Shown here: in pieces, positions 11,601 to 20,034 of the stretch
Layout of the letters: the number at the start of each line of letters is the position of its first letter
Position numbering within the stretch: position 1 is the stretch's first letter
Origin: Planctomycetota bacterium
GTDB lineage: Bacteria > Planctomycetota > Phycisphaerae > Phycisphaerales > Phycisphaeraceae
Direction of reading: 5' to 3'
DNA length: 64,000 nucleotides
NCBI GenBank assembly: GCA_016350165.1
Contig: CP066225.1
Span: 992,001-1,056,000, forward strand
Translations under genes and position numbers: made by a program
Notes under the pieces: model-generated
Database searches by the model: none
What the model was told of the DNA's origin: nothing
What the model saw: only the letters and a program-made list of their open reading frames with translations

Positions 11601-14600
11601 AAATTGCCAATGCCTAAAATCAGATTCGAGTAGGTCAGATCATCCGAGCGATTGAATGCAAGCGTAGCGTTATTGAGGATGCTGCCCTGAATCGAACCGG
11701 TTGTGCCGCCGTTACCAATCTGCAGCGTTCCACCCATGATCGTCGTGAGACCGCTGTACGTGTTGGTGCCGGTCAACGTCAGCGTGCCATCGCCTGCTTT
11801 GACAAATGAGCCGGACGAGCCGGATGATTCGCTAATCACACCTGTGTAGATCAGATCATCCGAACGATTGAATGCAAGCGTGCCATTATTAAGAACGTCA
11901 CCCAGAATCGAACCGGTCGTGCCACCGTCACCGATCTGCAACGTTCCAGCGGAGATCGTCGTACCGCCGCTGTATGTGTTCGTGCCCGTCAGCGTCAGCG
12001 CACCGTTGCCTTCTTTGATCAATGCGCCAGTGCCGGAAATCACATCGGTAAACGTCAGATTATTGTCGCCGGATATCGTCAAGTCATCATTTAAGATAAC
12101 GGCGTTGCCAAGCGTAACGCTGCTGACACCAGCGCTTAAATCTAGTGTGCTGTCCACAGTTACTGAACCAGTGCCGAACGCGCTGTCGTTGCCTACAACG
12201 ACCACAGTATCACCACTAAGAATCGTTGTACCTCCACCATACGTGTTCATACCATTAAGTGTGAGCGTACCATCTGAGAAATCTGCAACTCTCAACAAGC
12301 TCGAACCGCTAATCACACCGTCAAGGGTCATATCTCCGTAAATATCTAACTTGAGGCCGTAGTCAGATTCAATATTGATAGAGATATCATTTCCAAGCGT
12401 TATGTCCGCAATGGACTCTAAGTTCAAAGGTTCTTTTGCTGTAATTGTACCGGTGCCAAATACGTTATCAGCGTGAATCTCAATTTGACCACTCGCGGTC
12501 ACATCGCCGGTGAAGCCTGAGTTATCCTCGTACATTCTAATGTAATACAATATTCCCGCATCGCCATCGTATGCATCAAGAACAAGATTGCCTTCACCGC
12601 TGATCTCACCTTTAGAGAACAATTCATAATTATAGTTATACACGGTCAAGGTGGCAGTGGGATCAATCACAATATCATTTGATAAGTAAGTCTCACCTTG
12701 AAAATTAGTTCTATAGCTTTGAATTGTCGCATCGCCGGTAACAGTCACAGTACCGTAGTCGCCGTTGCCGTCAACACTGCCGAATGCATTGCTATTGCCA
12801 CTGATGTCGACTGTGCCGCCGGAAAGCGTCGTCCCGCCGGTGTACGTGTTTGTACCTGTGAGCGTTAGCGTGCCACTGCCGGTTTTGGTTAATGAGCCGA
12901 TACTGGCACCATCGCTAATCACACCGTCAAGCGTCAGATCATTGGTACCGGAGATGGTTAAGTCGTCATTCAAAGTAACTGCGTTACCAAGCGTAACACT
13001 GCTCGCGCCAGCACTTAACTCAGACGCGCCGCCCACGGTTAATGAGCCATCACCGAGTGCGTCATCGTCACCGACTGTAAGGCCACCGGCTGACAGCGTC
13101 GTACCGCCGGTGTATGTGTTGGTGCCGCTGAGTATAAGTGTGCCAGCGCCGGTTTTTGCTAATGCGCCGCTGCTGGTACCGTCGCTAATCACCTTGGTAA
13201 GGGTCAGATCATTGTCGCCGGAGATGGTTAAGCCCGCATTCAAGGTAATCGCATTATCAAGCGTAATGCTGCTCGCACCGGCACTTAATACGGAAGCACC
13301 CGAAACCGTTAATGTGCCATCGCCGAGGGCGGTGACGCTGCCGACTGTGATGCCACCTTCGGTCAGTGTCGTGCCACCGCTGTACGTGTTGACACCACTC
13401 AGCGTCAGCGTGCCACTGCCTTTCTTAATCACTTGGCCTGTTCCGCTGATCACACCAGCGAAGGTCAGATCATTATTGCGATAGAATGCAAACGTCGCAT
13501 TGTTAACGACATTCCCCTGAATCGAGCCCTTCAAACCCAAATTATCGCCAGCACTACCGAGTTGCAACGTTCCGCCATTGATGATGGTGCCGCCAGTGTA
13601 GGTATTTGCACCAGCTAAGTAGAAGGTGCCGCTGCCTTCTTTGGTAAGCGTGCCCGGCTCGCCAGCCACATCCTGAATCTTGCCATCAAAGGCGGAGCTG
13701 CCGTTATTGATCCCGACGACCAGAGCATCATCGCCGGAGATACTGATGATTGGGAGCGAGCGGCTGGATTCTGTGCTCAACTTGTCGGTTCGGAGCGTGC
13801 CGCCGTCAATGCTGATGCTGTTATCATTGCCCGTTATGTTGAGGGTATTCGACAGGACGGTTTCGCCTGCCACTTCAACCACGCTACCATCATCTATGTT
13901 GAGTGAGCCCATGACATATACAGTCAGTGCATTGGTCGACAACTCGCTGCCACTGTCGGTGACGGTTAATGTGTCATTCACCCACACGTTACCAGACGCA
14001 TCATCCAACTCTACAACCGAACCGTTCTGGAGTGTAATATCGCCGAAGTAAGCGCTAAGTGCTGACTGCGCATCAACATCAGTGCCGGTCAGGTTAATAT
14101 TAGCGCCATCTAGGATGACCGAGCCGCCATTTGAAATGAGAGAGTCGAAGCTCGTGGGGTTGGCATCAGTACCACCGGTGAGCGTTAAGATGCCGTCTCC
14201 AGTATTTGCTAATGCGCCCGTACCGCTAATCACGTTGGTAAAGGTCAGGTCATTGTCACCGATAACGGTCAAGGTATCATTCAAGGTGACGGTATTATCA
14301 AGCACAACACTGCTAATACCTGCGCTTAACTCTGATGCCCCTGATACGGTTAATGAACTGGTGCCGAGCGCATCGTCGTCGCCGACCGTGATGCCGCCGG
14401 CAGAAAGTGTCGTGCCGCCGCTGTATGTGTTGACACCGTTCAGTGTCAGCGTGCCGCTGCCTTCTTTGATCAATGCGCCTGTGCCGTCAATCACATCGTC
14501 AAGGGTCAGATCATTATCGCCGGAGATGGTTAAGTCGCCATTCAAGATAAAGGCGTTTGCAAGCGTGAAGCTGCTGAGGCCAGTTGTTGCGTTCAAGCCA

Positions 14601-17600
14601 GCACTTAAATCTACTGCGCCGTTCACGGTAACCGAACCAGTGCCGAACGCGCTGTCGTTGCCGACCACGACGATGCGGCCTGCATTTAGTTGGGTGCCGC
14701 CTTCATACGTGTTCGCACCATTTAGTGTTAGCGTACCGCTATAGCCCGGCCAAGTACTCAATCTGCCTGTACCGCTAATCACACCGTTAAGGGTCATATC
14801 ATTTTCAAGCACAAGCTGTAATTGGTTGTAAGGACCACCGTAATCGGTGACAACCATATTATTCTCAAGCACGACACTATTGCGAGCATATAATCTTAGA
14901 TACTTTCCGGACATATTTGTAAGTGTGCCGGTGCCAAGTACGTTGTCATTGTAAATCCCAACGGTACCTGACGCGGTTATATCACCGGCGAAAGACGAGT
15001 TATCACCCTTTAGGTCTATGATACGCAGATAGCCATCAAGATCTGCATCGAGAACAAGAAGGCTGTCTTCATCACCGGAAATATCACCATGGAAGTTTAG
15101 AGTAGCACCAGCTGGAGGATTACTCAGTCTTTTGAAGATTACGTCATGACTACCAATTTCAATGTTATTGTATACATCAATGCCATCAGAACTGGTATCT
15201 ATGGTCGCATCACCCGTAAAGGTCACGGTACCGTAATCGCCGTTGGCATCGGCACCGCCGAATGCTTGATCGGTGCCATCGATATAGATTGTGCCATCAG
15301 AAATGGTCGTGTCGCCGGTGTAGGTGTTGGTGCCGCTGAGTGTCAGTGTGCCGCTGCCATTTTTCACTAAGCTGCCCGTGCCTGAAATCACATCCGCATA
15401 GGTAATATCATCCGAACGATTGAATGCAAGTGTGCCACTATTAACGATATCACCCTGAATCGAACCGGTCGTGCCGCCGCTGCCATCGGTTGGATCATAG
15501 TCACCGATCTGCAGCGTTCCACCGGAAATGGTCGTACCGCCAGTAAAGGTATTGGTGCCAGTGAGTGTCAGCGTGCCAGCGCCTGCTTTGATTAATGCGC
15601 CGGATGAACCGGATGATTCGCTAATCACACCCGCGTAGGTCAGATCATCCGAACGATTGAATGCAAGCGTTGCGTTGTTGAGGATATCACCCTGAATCGA
15701 ACCGGTCGTACCGCCATCACCGATCTGCAGCGTTCCAGCCGAAATCGTCGTGTCGCCGCTGTACGTGTTCGTGCCGGTGAGGGTTAGTATGCCACTACCT
15801 TGTTTGATTAAGTTGCCAGTCCCTGTAATCACACCATCAAAGGTCGTACTGTTCGCGTCACCGACCGTCAACGTGTTGCTTTGAAGCCGAACCTCACCGC
15901 CCGTAGAACCGCCACCGGCCAGTGCTCCGATCGTTTCATCTGTATTGAGTTGCAACGTCGCATCTAAAACGTCGGCGATTGTCACGGTGCCGCTGTCGCC
16001 GATCGCGTTACCGCCGTAAGCGATCAATGTTCCAGATGAAATCGTTGTCCCGCCGCTATACGTGTTGGTGCCGGTGAGCATCAGGATGCCCGTACCGTTT
16101 TGGGTCAACTCACCAGTGCCGCTGATCATGCCTGTATAGGTTAGTGCATCCGAACGATTGAATTCCAGCGTTGCGTTGTTGAGGATATCACCCTGAATCG
16201 AACCGGTCATACCGCCGGAACCAATCTGAAGCGTTCCGCCGGAGATCGTCGTGCCGCCGGTATAGGTGTTATTGCCAGTGAGGGTGAGGATACTGGTACC
16301 TTCTTTAGTGAACGCGCCAGCGCCATCTGACGCATCCTGAATCACGCCGCTGAAGGTGTACTCGTCGGTAGCGTTATCGATACCAACAGTCAGAGCATCG
16401 CTACCGGAAATACTGATGGTTCCGCTGCCATACAGATATTTGGTCTGGAACGTGCCATCGTCAGTAATGGTGAGGCTGCTGCCTGAAGTCATCTTGATAT
16501 AGTTCGAGACTTCAACCGCACCGCTATCCTTCACGGTGAGTGTGCCGGTGCCGTTCAAATCCAGTATATTGGCATCCAACTCACTACCGCTGCCGGTGAC
16601 CCAACCTGTGCCGTACTCCTTCAAATAAACAAAGTTACCCGAGACCTTCCCGCCGCTTTGCACCGTCAGTTCACCACTGTTAGTACTCGAACCGATGAAC
16701 AGGGTATTGAGATCCAACGTCGCGCTATCTTCGACGATGATGCGGCCATCGCGGAGGGCGCTTTGCCGCACCTCAATTGCGTTGCCGGTCAGTGACGCGC
16801 CGCTGGTAACGGTCAACGTGCTGCCTGTAACCAATCCAATGTTAGCTGTGCCGCCAGTAAACTGAACATCCGCGCCGTTCTGAAGGATGACGTCACCGCC
16901 GGAAGCAGAGAGCGCTGGATTGACCGAGTTGTATTCGTTGCTGGTCAGGTCGAGGCGGGCGCCGTCCAAGGTGATTGTGCCTTCTTCTGAGAAGAGGCTA
17001 TAGATGGTTGAGGGATCACCGTCGGTGCCACCGGTGAGCGTAAAGGTGCCGCTGCCTTGCTTGACTAACCTGCTGGACGCTGAAAATGCATCACCAGTCC
17101 CTGTAATCACGCCCGCAAAGGTTGTATCACTGTCGTCAGTAACCGTCAGGGTGTTGTCTCCGAGATTGACCAAACCGCCCGTGGTACCGCCACCGGCCAG
17201 TGCGCCGATCGTCTCGTCATTATTGAGCTGCAAGATGGCACCATCAACGTCGGCGATTGTCACGGTACCACTGTCACCGATCGCATTGCCGCCGGAAGCG
17301 ATCACTGTTCCAGCCGAAATCGTTGTCCCGCCGCTATACGTGTTGTCACCGCTGAGCGTCAAGGTGCCGGTGCCGTTTTTGACCAGTGCGCCAGCACCGC
17401 CTGCGGCATCCTCAATCGCGCCGTCAATGGAGGAATCGCTGTCATTGGTGCCGATGATCAGGGCATCATCGCCGGAGATGCTGAAGTCAGTGGCGCCGCT
17501 GATCTGGCCAATTTCAAGCGTACCGCCATTGACCGTAATATTGTTGTCTGAACCAGTGATAAGCAGCAGGTTTGCGACATCAACCGTACCACCGTCTTCC

Positions 17601-18610
17601 ACGGTGAAGATAAAGGGAGCCGTCAGAGACAGATTATTCACCGACAACAGACTGCCGTCGCCGGTGACTGTACTTGAACTGGAACTTTGAGTGGAGCTGG
17701 AACCTCGGATTAAAAAGCGGTCTGCCGATACTTGTGCACCACTCTGAATGGCGATGCCACCATCATTGCCATCACCAGCACCGACAGATAGATCCCCGCT
17801 GAGGGTTAACGTTGCATTCTCTTTAACAATGAGGCTTCCATCGCTGCTGCCATTGTCCCATACGAGCACGTCGTTACCAGTCAATGATGTGCCATTACCG
17901 GTTATCGTCAACGTATTGCCTCTAGCCCATGCGCGGCCTGATGTGTTGTCCAATGTAACAACCGCGCCGGCTTGAAGGGTGATATCGCCGCCAAAGGCAT
18001 GCAACGCTATGTCATTCGTGTTGGTCAGATTGACATGGGCGCCATCCAGGATGACCGTGCCGCTTGCTGATGTAAGGGTATCAAAGGTTGAGGAGGTAAA
18101 TTCGTCACCACCGCTGAGGGTGAGGGTGCCGGTACCGGTCTTCTCAAAGGTAGAATTACCGTTGATCGTGCCTGAAACTTTAAGTTCGGCGTTCTCACTA
18201 ATAGACCAGTTGCTGAGGGTGCTTCCCAGATTGATGTTATTAAAGATGCGGTGTGTAGCCGTTCCCGTGACAATGATGTCGCCGGTAATGAGCGTAAGGG
18301 TGTCGGAGCTTATCGTATCAGATAGGGAATAATTGGTGGTGCCACCAAAGTTCAGTTCTTGGATTGTGCGGCTGCCATTAAGCTCGACAAATGTATGGGA
18401 GGCAGGACCGCTGAAAACGACGATGTCGTCGCTGTCAGGCACACCGCTGGAGGTGCTCCAGTTGCCGGATGTGCTCCACAGCGAGTTCTCACTGCCATCC
18501 CATGTGAAGGTAGCAGCTGAAGCGGGAGACGCAGTAAAATTGGCCGTATTAATAGCAATTAATGCCATAGCGGCAGGCAGCAAAGATGCTGTTCGAACAG
18601 GAGTTTTCAT
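2612..18610 (-). CDS. Giant autotransporter A, beta-strand repeat passenger with C-terminal beta-barrel
   Basis: About 5,332 aa. ATG 18610 is preceded by GGAGGT at the right distance; an upstream in-frame TTG at 18628 would lie on that site. A Sec signal peptide (MKTPVRTASLLPAAMALIAI, then TASPASA) is followed by the WDGSENSLW motif usual at the start of these passengers. The body is made of autotransporter-associated beta-strand repeats of the form GTLTLSGTNTYSGGTT, expected to fold as a long beta-helix. A passenger-end module with APGNSIGTL occurs near residue 3,460 and another (SPGNSIGT) near 4,795. A helical linker precedes the barrel (about residues 5,054-5,332), which starts GLWGAWANGFG and ends in Phe, as outer-membrane proteins do. 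It is probably exported by Sec and displayed on the surface; adhesion is the usual inferred role. The leader is B/D-type, not C/E-type. No terminator was recognised downstream. Confidence 0.93.
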   Translation of the reverse strand: MKTPVRTASLLPAAMALIAINTANFTASPASAATFTWDGSENSLWSTSGNWSTSSGVPDSDDIVVFSGPASHTFVELNGSRTIQELNFGGTTNYSLSDTISSDTLTLITGDIIVTGTATHRIFNNINLGSTLSNWSISENAELKVSGTINGNSTFEKTGTGTLTLSGGDEFTSSTFDTLTSASGTVILDGAHVNLTNTNDIALHAFGGDITLQAGAVVTLDNTSGRAWARGNTLTITGNGTSLTGNDVLVWDNGSSDGSLIVKENATLTLSGDLSVGAGDGNDGGIAIQSGAQVSADRFLIRGSSSTQSSSSSTVTGDGSLLSVNNLSLTAPFIFTVEDGGTVDVANLLLITGSDNNITVNGGTLEIGQISGATDFSISGDDALIIGTNDSDSSIDGAIEDAAGGAGALVKNGTGTLTLSGDNTYSGGTTISAGTVIASGGNAIGDSGTVTIADVDGAILQLNNDETIGALAGGGTTGGLVNLGDNTLTVTDDSDTTFAGVITGTGDAFSASSRLVKQGSGTFTLTGGTDGDPSTIYSLFSEEGTITLDGARLDLTSNEYNSVNPALSASGGDVILQNGADVQFTGGTANIGLVTGSTLTVTSGASLTGNAIEVRQSALRDGRIIVEDSATLDLNTLFIGSSTNSGELTVQSGGKVSGNFVYLKEYGTGWVTGSGSELDANILDLNGTGTLTVKDSGAVEVSNYIKMTSGSSLTITDDGTFQTKYLYGSGTISISGSDALTVGIDNATDEYTFSGVIQDASDGAGAFTKEGTSILTLTGNNTYTGGTTISGGTLQIGSGGMTGSIQGDILNNATLEFNRSDALTYTGMISGTGELTQNGTGILMLTGTNTYSGGTTISSGTLIAYGGNAIGDSGTVTIADVLDATLQLNTDETIGALAGGGSTGGEVRLQSNTLTVGDANSTTFDGVITGTGNLIKQGSGILTLTGTNTYSGDTTISAGTLQIGDGGTTGSIQGDILNNATLAFNRSDDLTYAGVISESSGSSGALIKAGAGTLTLTGTNTFTGGTTISGGTLQIGDYDPTDGSGGTTGSIQGDIVNSGTLAFNRSDDITYADVISGTGSLVKNGSGTLTLSGTNTYTGDTTISDGTIYIDGTDQAFGGADANGDYGTVTFTGDATIDTSSDGIDVYNNIEIGSHDVIFKRLSNPPAGATLNFHGDISGDEDSLLVLDADLDGYLRIIDLKGDNSSFAGDITASGTVGIYNDNVLGTGTLTNMSGKYLRLYARNSVVLENNMVVTDYGGPYNQLQLVLENDMTLNGVISGTGRLSTWPGYSGTLTLNGANTYEGGTQLNAGRIVVVGNDSAFGTGSVTVNGAVDLSAGLNATTGLSSFTLANAFILNGDLTISGDNDLTLDDVIDGTGALIKEGSGTLTLNGVNTYSGGTTLSAGGITVGDDDALGTSSLTVSGASELSAGISSVVLDNTVTLNDTLTVIGDNDLTFTNVISGTGALANTGDGILTLTGGTDANPTSFDSLISNGGSVILDGANINLTGTDVDAQSALSAYFGDITLQNGSVVELDDASGNVWVNDTLTVTDSGSELSTNALTVYVMGSLNIDDGSVVEVAGETVLSNTLNITGNDNSISIDGGTLRTDKLSTESSRSLPIISISGDDALVVGINNGSSAFDGKIQDVAGEPGTLTKEGSGTFYLAGANTYTGGTIINGGTLQLGSAGDNLGLKGSIQGNVVNNATFAFYRNNDLTFAGVISGTGQVIKKGSGTLTLSGVNTYSGGTTLTEGGITVGSVTALGDGTLTVSGASVLSAGASSITLDNAITLNAGLTISGDNDLTLTKVISDGTSSGALAKTGAGTLILSGTNTYTGGTTLSAGGLTVGDDDALGDGSLTVGGASELSAGASSVTLGNAVTLNDDLTISGTNDLTLDGVISDGASIGSLTKTGSGTLTLTGTNTYTGGTTLSGGTVDISGNSNAFGSVDGNGDYGTVTVTGDATIQSYRTNFQGETYLSNDIVIDPTATLTVYNYNYELFSKGEISGEGNLVLDAYDGDAGILYYIRMYEDNSGFTGDVTASGQIEIHADNVFGTGTITAKEPLNLESIADITLGNDISINIESDYGLKLDIYGDMTLDGVISGSSLLRVADFSDGTLTLNGMNTYGGGTTILSGDTVVVVGNDSAFGTGSVTVDSTLDLSAGVSSVTLGNAVILNDDLTISGDNNLTFTDVISGTGALIKEGNGALTLTGTNTYSGGTTISAGTLQIGDGGTTGSILGDVLNNGTLAFNRSDDLIYTGVISESSGSSGSFVKAGDGTLTLTGTNTYSGLTTIMGGTLQIGNGGTTGSIQGSILNNATLAFNRSDDLTYSNLILGIGNLVKEGAGTLTLSGTNTYSGGTTLSGGTVIAGSDSAFGDSGGLVSVTANTSLESDDDTRTLGNDFEIDLGSTLTVDGLFDLWLTGDIDGEGGLTKEGDSTLVLSGNNTYTSATLVSGGILQVMGDDALGNGELTILGSAELIVADIVTVLGNDIVIDLGQTFTVGELGDMTLSGDISGDGSLLKVGDGTLTLSGDSTYHGGTNLSAGGIAVGSDTALGDGTLTVSGASALGTGASSVTLGNAITLDDDLTITGDNDLTLTDVISGTGALAKTGDGTLTLSGDNTYSGGTTISAGTVIASGGNAIGDSGTVTIADVDGAILQLNNDETIGALAGGGTTGGRVDLGGNILTVIDDSDTTFAGVITGTDDPFIGYPRLVKQGSGTFTLTGGTDDDPSTFSSLFSEEGTVILDGARLDLTSYAYGLDKPALFAHGGDIIIQNDADVQFTSGTLNVGFVTGSTLTVTSGASLTVHTIDVRQRLDISDPSLLDTTGRLIVEDSATLDFNILFIGTNNEGELTVQSGGKVSGNSVYLKEYGTGWVTGSGSELDANVLEFDRTGSLTVKDSGAVEVSNVTTMTSNSSLTITDDGTFQTKYLYGSGTISISGSDALTVGIDNATDEYTFSGVIQDASDGAGAFTKEGTSILTLTGNNTYTGGTTISGGTLQIGNGGTTGSIQGDILNNGTLAFNRSDDLIYTGVISESSGSSGSFVKAGAGTLTLTGINTYSGGTTLSGGAVIAGSDSAFGDSGGLVSVTANTSLESDDDARTLGNDFTIDLGSTLTVDGLFDLWLTGDIDGEGGLTKEGDSTLTLSGNNTYTGATLVSGGILQVMGDDALGNGELTILGSAELIVADIVTVLGNNIVIDLGQTFTVGEVGDMTLAGDINGDGSLLKVGDGTLTLSGDSTYHGGTNLSAGGIEVGSDTALGDGTLTVSGASALSAGASSITLVNAFTLNDDLTISGDNDLTLDDVIDGTGALIKEDAGTLTMNGVNTYSGGTTLSAGGITVGNDDAISTGSLTVNGVSELSAGASSVTLANAVTLSDTLTISGDNDLTLTNVISGTGALAKTGSGAFVLSGDSSAYTGPTTISGGTLAVNNALGGAVTVNGGTLAGTGTLSDAVTVASGGTIAPGNSIGTLYTGDLAVAGTVEIEIDAAGNSDLIDVTGTVDISGATLDLQPFGSLGSLAILTTHTIIENDGVDAVTGMFTSGTGLDTQGDFFSAVDTVGGDGNDVTLDVYRTSITLTDGVDISESITFPTNFGDFTFTVAGSDSATFSGSFSQTNTPLGVIKDGTGTLTFTGANTYTGGTTLLGGTVIAGNDNAFGSSDGVISVAANTSLESDDDGRTLGYNFDINSGSTLTVDGAFDLLLTGDIDGEGGLTKAGDGTLTLGGDNTYSGGTNINAGTVVASGGSAISDSGTVTIADVDGATLQLNADETIGSLAGGGSTGGEVNLQSYTMTVGDVNDTTFEGVILGTGGLVKEGSGTLTLSGDNTYSGDTNISGGTIIVSGGSAISDSGTVTIADVLGATLQLNANETIGSLAGGGSMGGEVNLQNYTLTVGDANDTAFEGVISGAGGLVKEDVGTLALTGTNTYSGGTTLSGGTVIAGNDSAFGGGLVTVTSNTSLESDRDDRMLGNDFTIDLNSTLTVDGLFGLLLTGDIDGEGGLTKEGDGTLTLSGNNTYTGATLVSGGILQVMGDDALGNGTLTILGSAELIVADIVTDLGNDIAIDPGQTFTVGELGDMTLSGVISGDGSLLKVGSGTLTLSGINTYSGGTTLSGGGLTVGDDDALGDGSLTVDGASELSADISSVTIDNAVTLNDELTVTGDNDLTLDGAIGGTGGLVKEDDGTLTLTGTNTYSGGTTLSGGTVIAGSNIAFGDSEGLVSVTANTSLESDHDDRMLGNDFTIGLNSTLTVDGLFDLLLTGDIDGEGGLTKIGDGTLTLSGNNTYTGATLVSGGILQVMNDDALGDGTLTILGSAELIVDDIVTDLGNDIAIDPGQTFTVGEFGDMTLSGVISGDGSLLKVGSGTLTLSGANDYHGGTTLTAGGIEVSSDTALGDGTLTVSGDSALGAGTSSITLGNAITLDDDLTISGDNDLTLGGAIDGAGALVKAGDGTLTLKGANTYSGDTTILTGTVIVSGGNAINNSGAVTLANVLGATLQLNANETIGSLTGGGSTGGEVKLQSYTLTVGDEYDTEFAGVISGTGGLVKEGSGTLTLSGTNTYSGGFNINAGTVIASGGNAIGDIGTVTLADVSGATLQLNADETIGSLAGGGEVNLLSYTLTVGDVNDTTFDGVISGTGGLVKQGDGALALSGTNTYSGGTNIEAGTIVVDGGNAIGDTGTVTITDGATLQLDADETVGSLAGGGSTGGEVKLQSYTLTVGDANDTTFDGVISGTGGLVKQGDGTLILSNSDNIYTGGTTVNEGILIINGNMASANMNVANGAMLAGVMSLAGNYNNAGTISPGNSIGTVTVAGNLTLTDTSIYDMEIESTAGAGVGNDLIDVGGTADVDGTLNIISISGYTPNGGDTFTILEADGGVSGEFSTILENFGAYDVKAIYDANDITIQLVAVPFTDVVTPPHLTSVADAFARIADNSPTGDIVDVITQLQGLTDAQLIAAFEQMVPNYLVPQAQATFKGIDVQNNNFNGRLNELRYGLPKLWSNNMQVQTPEDATAQESADPEVAINFAMQAQETLEQQQETERLSGTQKETRVAEKDTNVTEKGLWGAWANGFGTFGDFDSQESQAGYEFNTGGVTFGFDYRVLDTLAAGAFLGYSNTGVTVDNGFGTSSFSSINTGMYMTWFNDEGFYASGLFGGGVNFYENNRRIRFGAIDRVAESDPTGFYLQTLATGGYEFKKGNWGIGPQLALQWVNLQIGSHSETGADDMNLDVGAFNGNSFVTRLGFRATYEYDTSAMLFVPELVGSWEHEYLDPIDTVNVGVPASGESFSYAGIGTGRDSGLIGVNLIGISHEAPVSFSVQYNVEFTPDDYIVNNVYAGVRISF
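9630..9875 (-). repeat. 246-bp perfect repeat inside gene A, copy 1
   Basis: Identical to 16236-16481 (offset 6,606). It encodes the end of one repeat block (TISISGSDALTVGIDNATDE, GVIQDASDGAGAFTKEG). Similarity continues, with substitutions, for roughly another kilobase on the high-coordinate side, so a module of about 1.2 kb was duplicated within the gene and then diverged, or was partly homogenised. Confidence 0.85.
16236..16481 (-). repeat. 246-bp perfect repeat inside gene A, copy 2
   Basis: Partner of 9630-9875. The neighbouring blocks on both sides (EEGT..LDGARLDLTS upstream in the protein) are also related between the two sites, showing a block duplication and not a chance match. Confidence 0.85.
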
Positions 18611-18620
18611 CTGCTTATTA

Positions 18621-18626
18621 ACCTCC
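18621..18626 (-). promoter_or_regulatory. Ribosome-binding site of gene A
   Basis: GGAGGT on the minus strand, with 10 bases between it and ATG 18610. It decides the start: the alternative TTG at 18628 would overlap the Shine-Dalgarno and add six residues ahead of a good signal peptide. Confidence 0.75.
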
Positions 18627-18677
18627 AAAACAAGCGATTACACCGGGCAGGATCGGATGCATTCGATTGAATGAGAT

Positions 18678-19328
18678 TCAAGTATTTTTTGGTAAAGCTT
18701 TTTGAAACCCCCGAATAACCCATCTGATTTGCATCAATCTGTGTGCGTCGCTGTAATAACAGTCACGATTCGCAAACCGCTGCCTGAGAAATGCATGAAG
18801 AACACAGATGGAACGACGCAACAAGCAATTAGGACTAATGAATGGGATGATGCCCGCACTGAGATCAACCGCACCGTTGATGCCGAGTGATCCATTTGCA
18901 GCGTTGAATTCCAATGTGCCTGACGCACCAGCAATATCCACGCTCACATCAGCATTCGATGTTTTGCTGTTCGTGATAGACGCATTGGGATTAAACGTGA
19001 GTGAGCCAGTGCCTTGTAGGTCATAGGTACTGTCTACGCCGGTACTGAGAAATTCCAAGCCGTTGATATTGGTGTAGGCTGTGTCAAGACCCGTAATGGG
19101 AATCGCGGGATCGCCGCCTGTATCGAAACCGGACTGAACGAAGATGCTACCGTCGACATCAGCTGTTGGTGCTGTGCTATTTATCCAGTTCGCGCTATCC
19201 TGCCAACTGTTGTTGTTTTGCGTATCAAAAAATGTAACATCAGCGCCAATAGTACTACTGCTCAACAACAAACCGACCGCGCCAAGGCTCATGCCTATAC
19301 GACTGATAGTGATCATTCCGTTGATCAT
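18678..19328 (-). pseudogene. A': truncated 5' end of a C/E-type autotransporter gene
   Basis: The start (MINGM, then SRIGMSLGAVGLLLSSSTIG) and the first about 110 residues match gene C almost perfectly; after that the relic follows the E-type sequence (LQGTGSLTFN, ITNSKTSNADVSV, DLSAG). Homology stops at about 18853. The remaining roughly 58 codons encode unrelated sequence up to a stop at 18678, so the passenger and barrel are missing. If translated it would give a short secreted peptide of about 216 aa. An in-frame GTG at 19409 is possible, but it lacks a ribosome-binding site and would put extra residues before the signal peptide. It lies directly upstream of gene A on the same strand and looks like the original front end of an autotransporter that gene A's B/D-type leader has replaced. 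Confidence 0.8.
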
Positions 19329-19992
19329 GACACTTATTCCATTATTAAAGACTGCAACCACATTGAAATAAGAAACCAACACACAGATACCGGCAGCAAA
19401 CTGATGCACTAAAGAACTGAAAGAACAAAATCCTGCCGAATGTTAAACCCGACACAACAAGTAATATTAAGACAAAAGATATGGAAATACCTGTAGCAAG
19501 CACATCATGTCCTGTATCTATCTACAGGCGATAATGTACATGCCAAATCTTCATCATGTTACGCAGAAACCCTTGTAAATTTAGCACCTGTGCAACCACA
19601 TAAGATCACACAACACGAATTTGAAATCAGCTTGTTTGTCTTTCCTGACCCAACACCAATAAGTAAATATCAATCCAATCAGTACGATAACCGTTATCGT
19701 CTGTAAGCTTTACCGGCTATACCATCGCCTTCTATGCTACCTACATTTACTTTCTCACCTAACCGACACAATGGCACACATAGGTTTGTGTGCTGACGAA
19801 TGTCTCCATCAAAAATGGACAGACTAATCTGCTCTACTTGCGTGTAGGTTTGCTTAGGCACCGCAGCAAGGAAAGCCTAGCCCCTCGATAGAGATTTAGC
19901 GGTGTTTGACCGTGTCTCCAGCAGTGCCTACGCGACTGGTGAAGAAGTACGATGGGAATGAGGATGTGAAGGGCCGAAGGAGGAGCCCCAAA

Positions 19993-20034
19993 CAATTAAA
20001 TTAGTTAATCAATTGGGATTAACTAATTTAATTG
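19993..20034. promoter_or_regulatory. Perfect 18-bp palindrome in the divergent spacer, copy 1
   Basis: Arms 19993-20010 (CAATTAAATTAGTTAATC) and 20017-20034 are exact reverse complements around the 6-base loop AATTGG. There is no T-tract on either strand, so it is not a standard terminator. Its place between two divergent surface-protein genes makes an operator for a dimeric regulator, or an RNA hairpin in a leader, the likeliest readings. The regulator is unknown. Confidence 0.6.

Noticed and set aside
4503-18332. Long plus-strand frames opposite gene A (and likewise opposite C and E), rich in Pro, Ser and Val
   Set aside because: They are the antisense shadow of the Gly/Thr/Asp-rich repeat codons, repeat with the same period as the sense repeats, and lack ribosome-binding sites.
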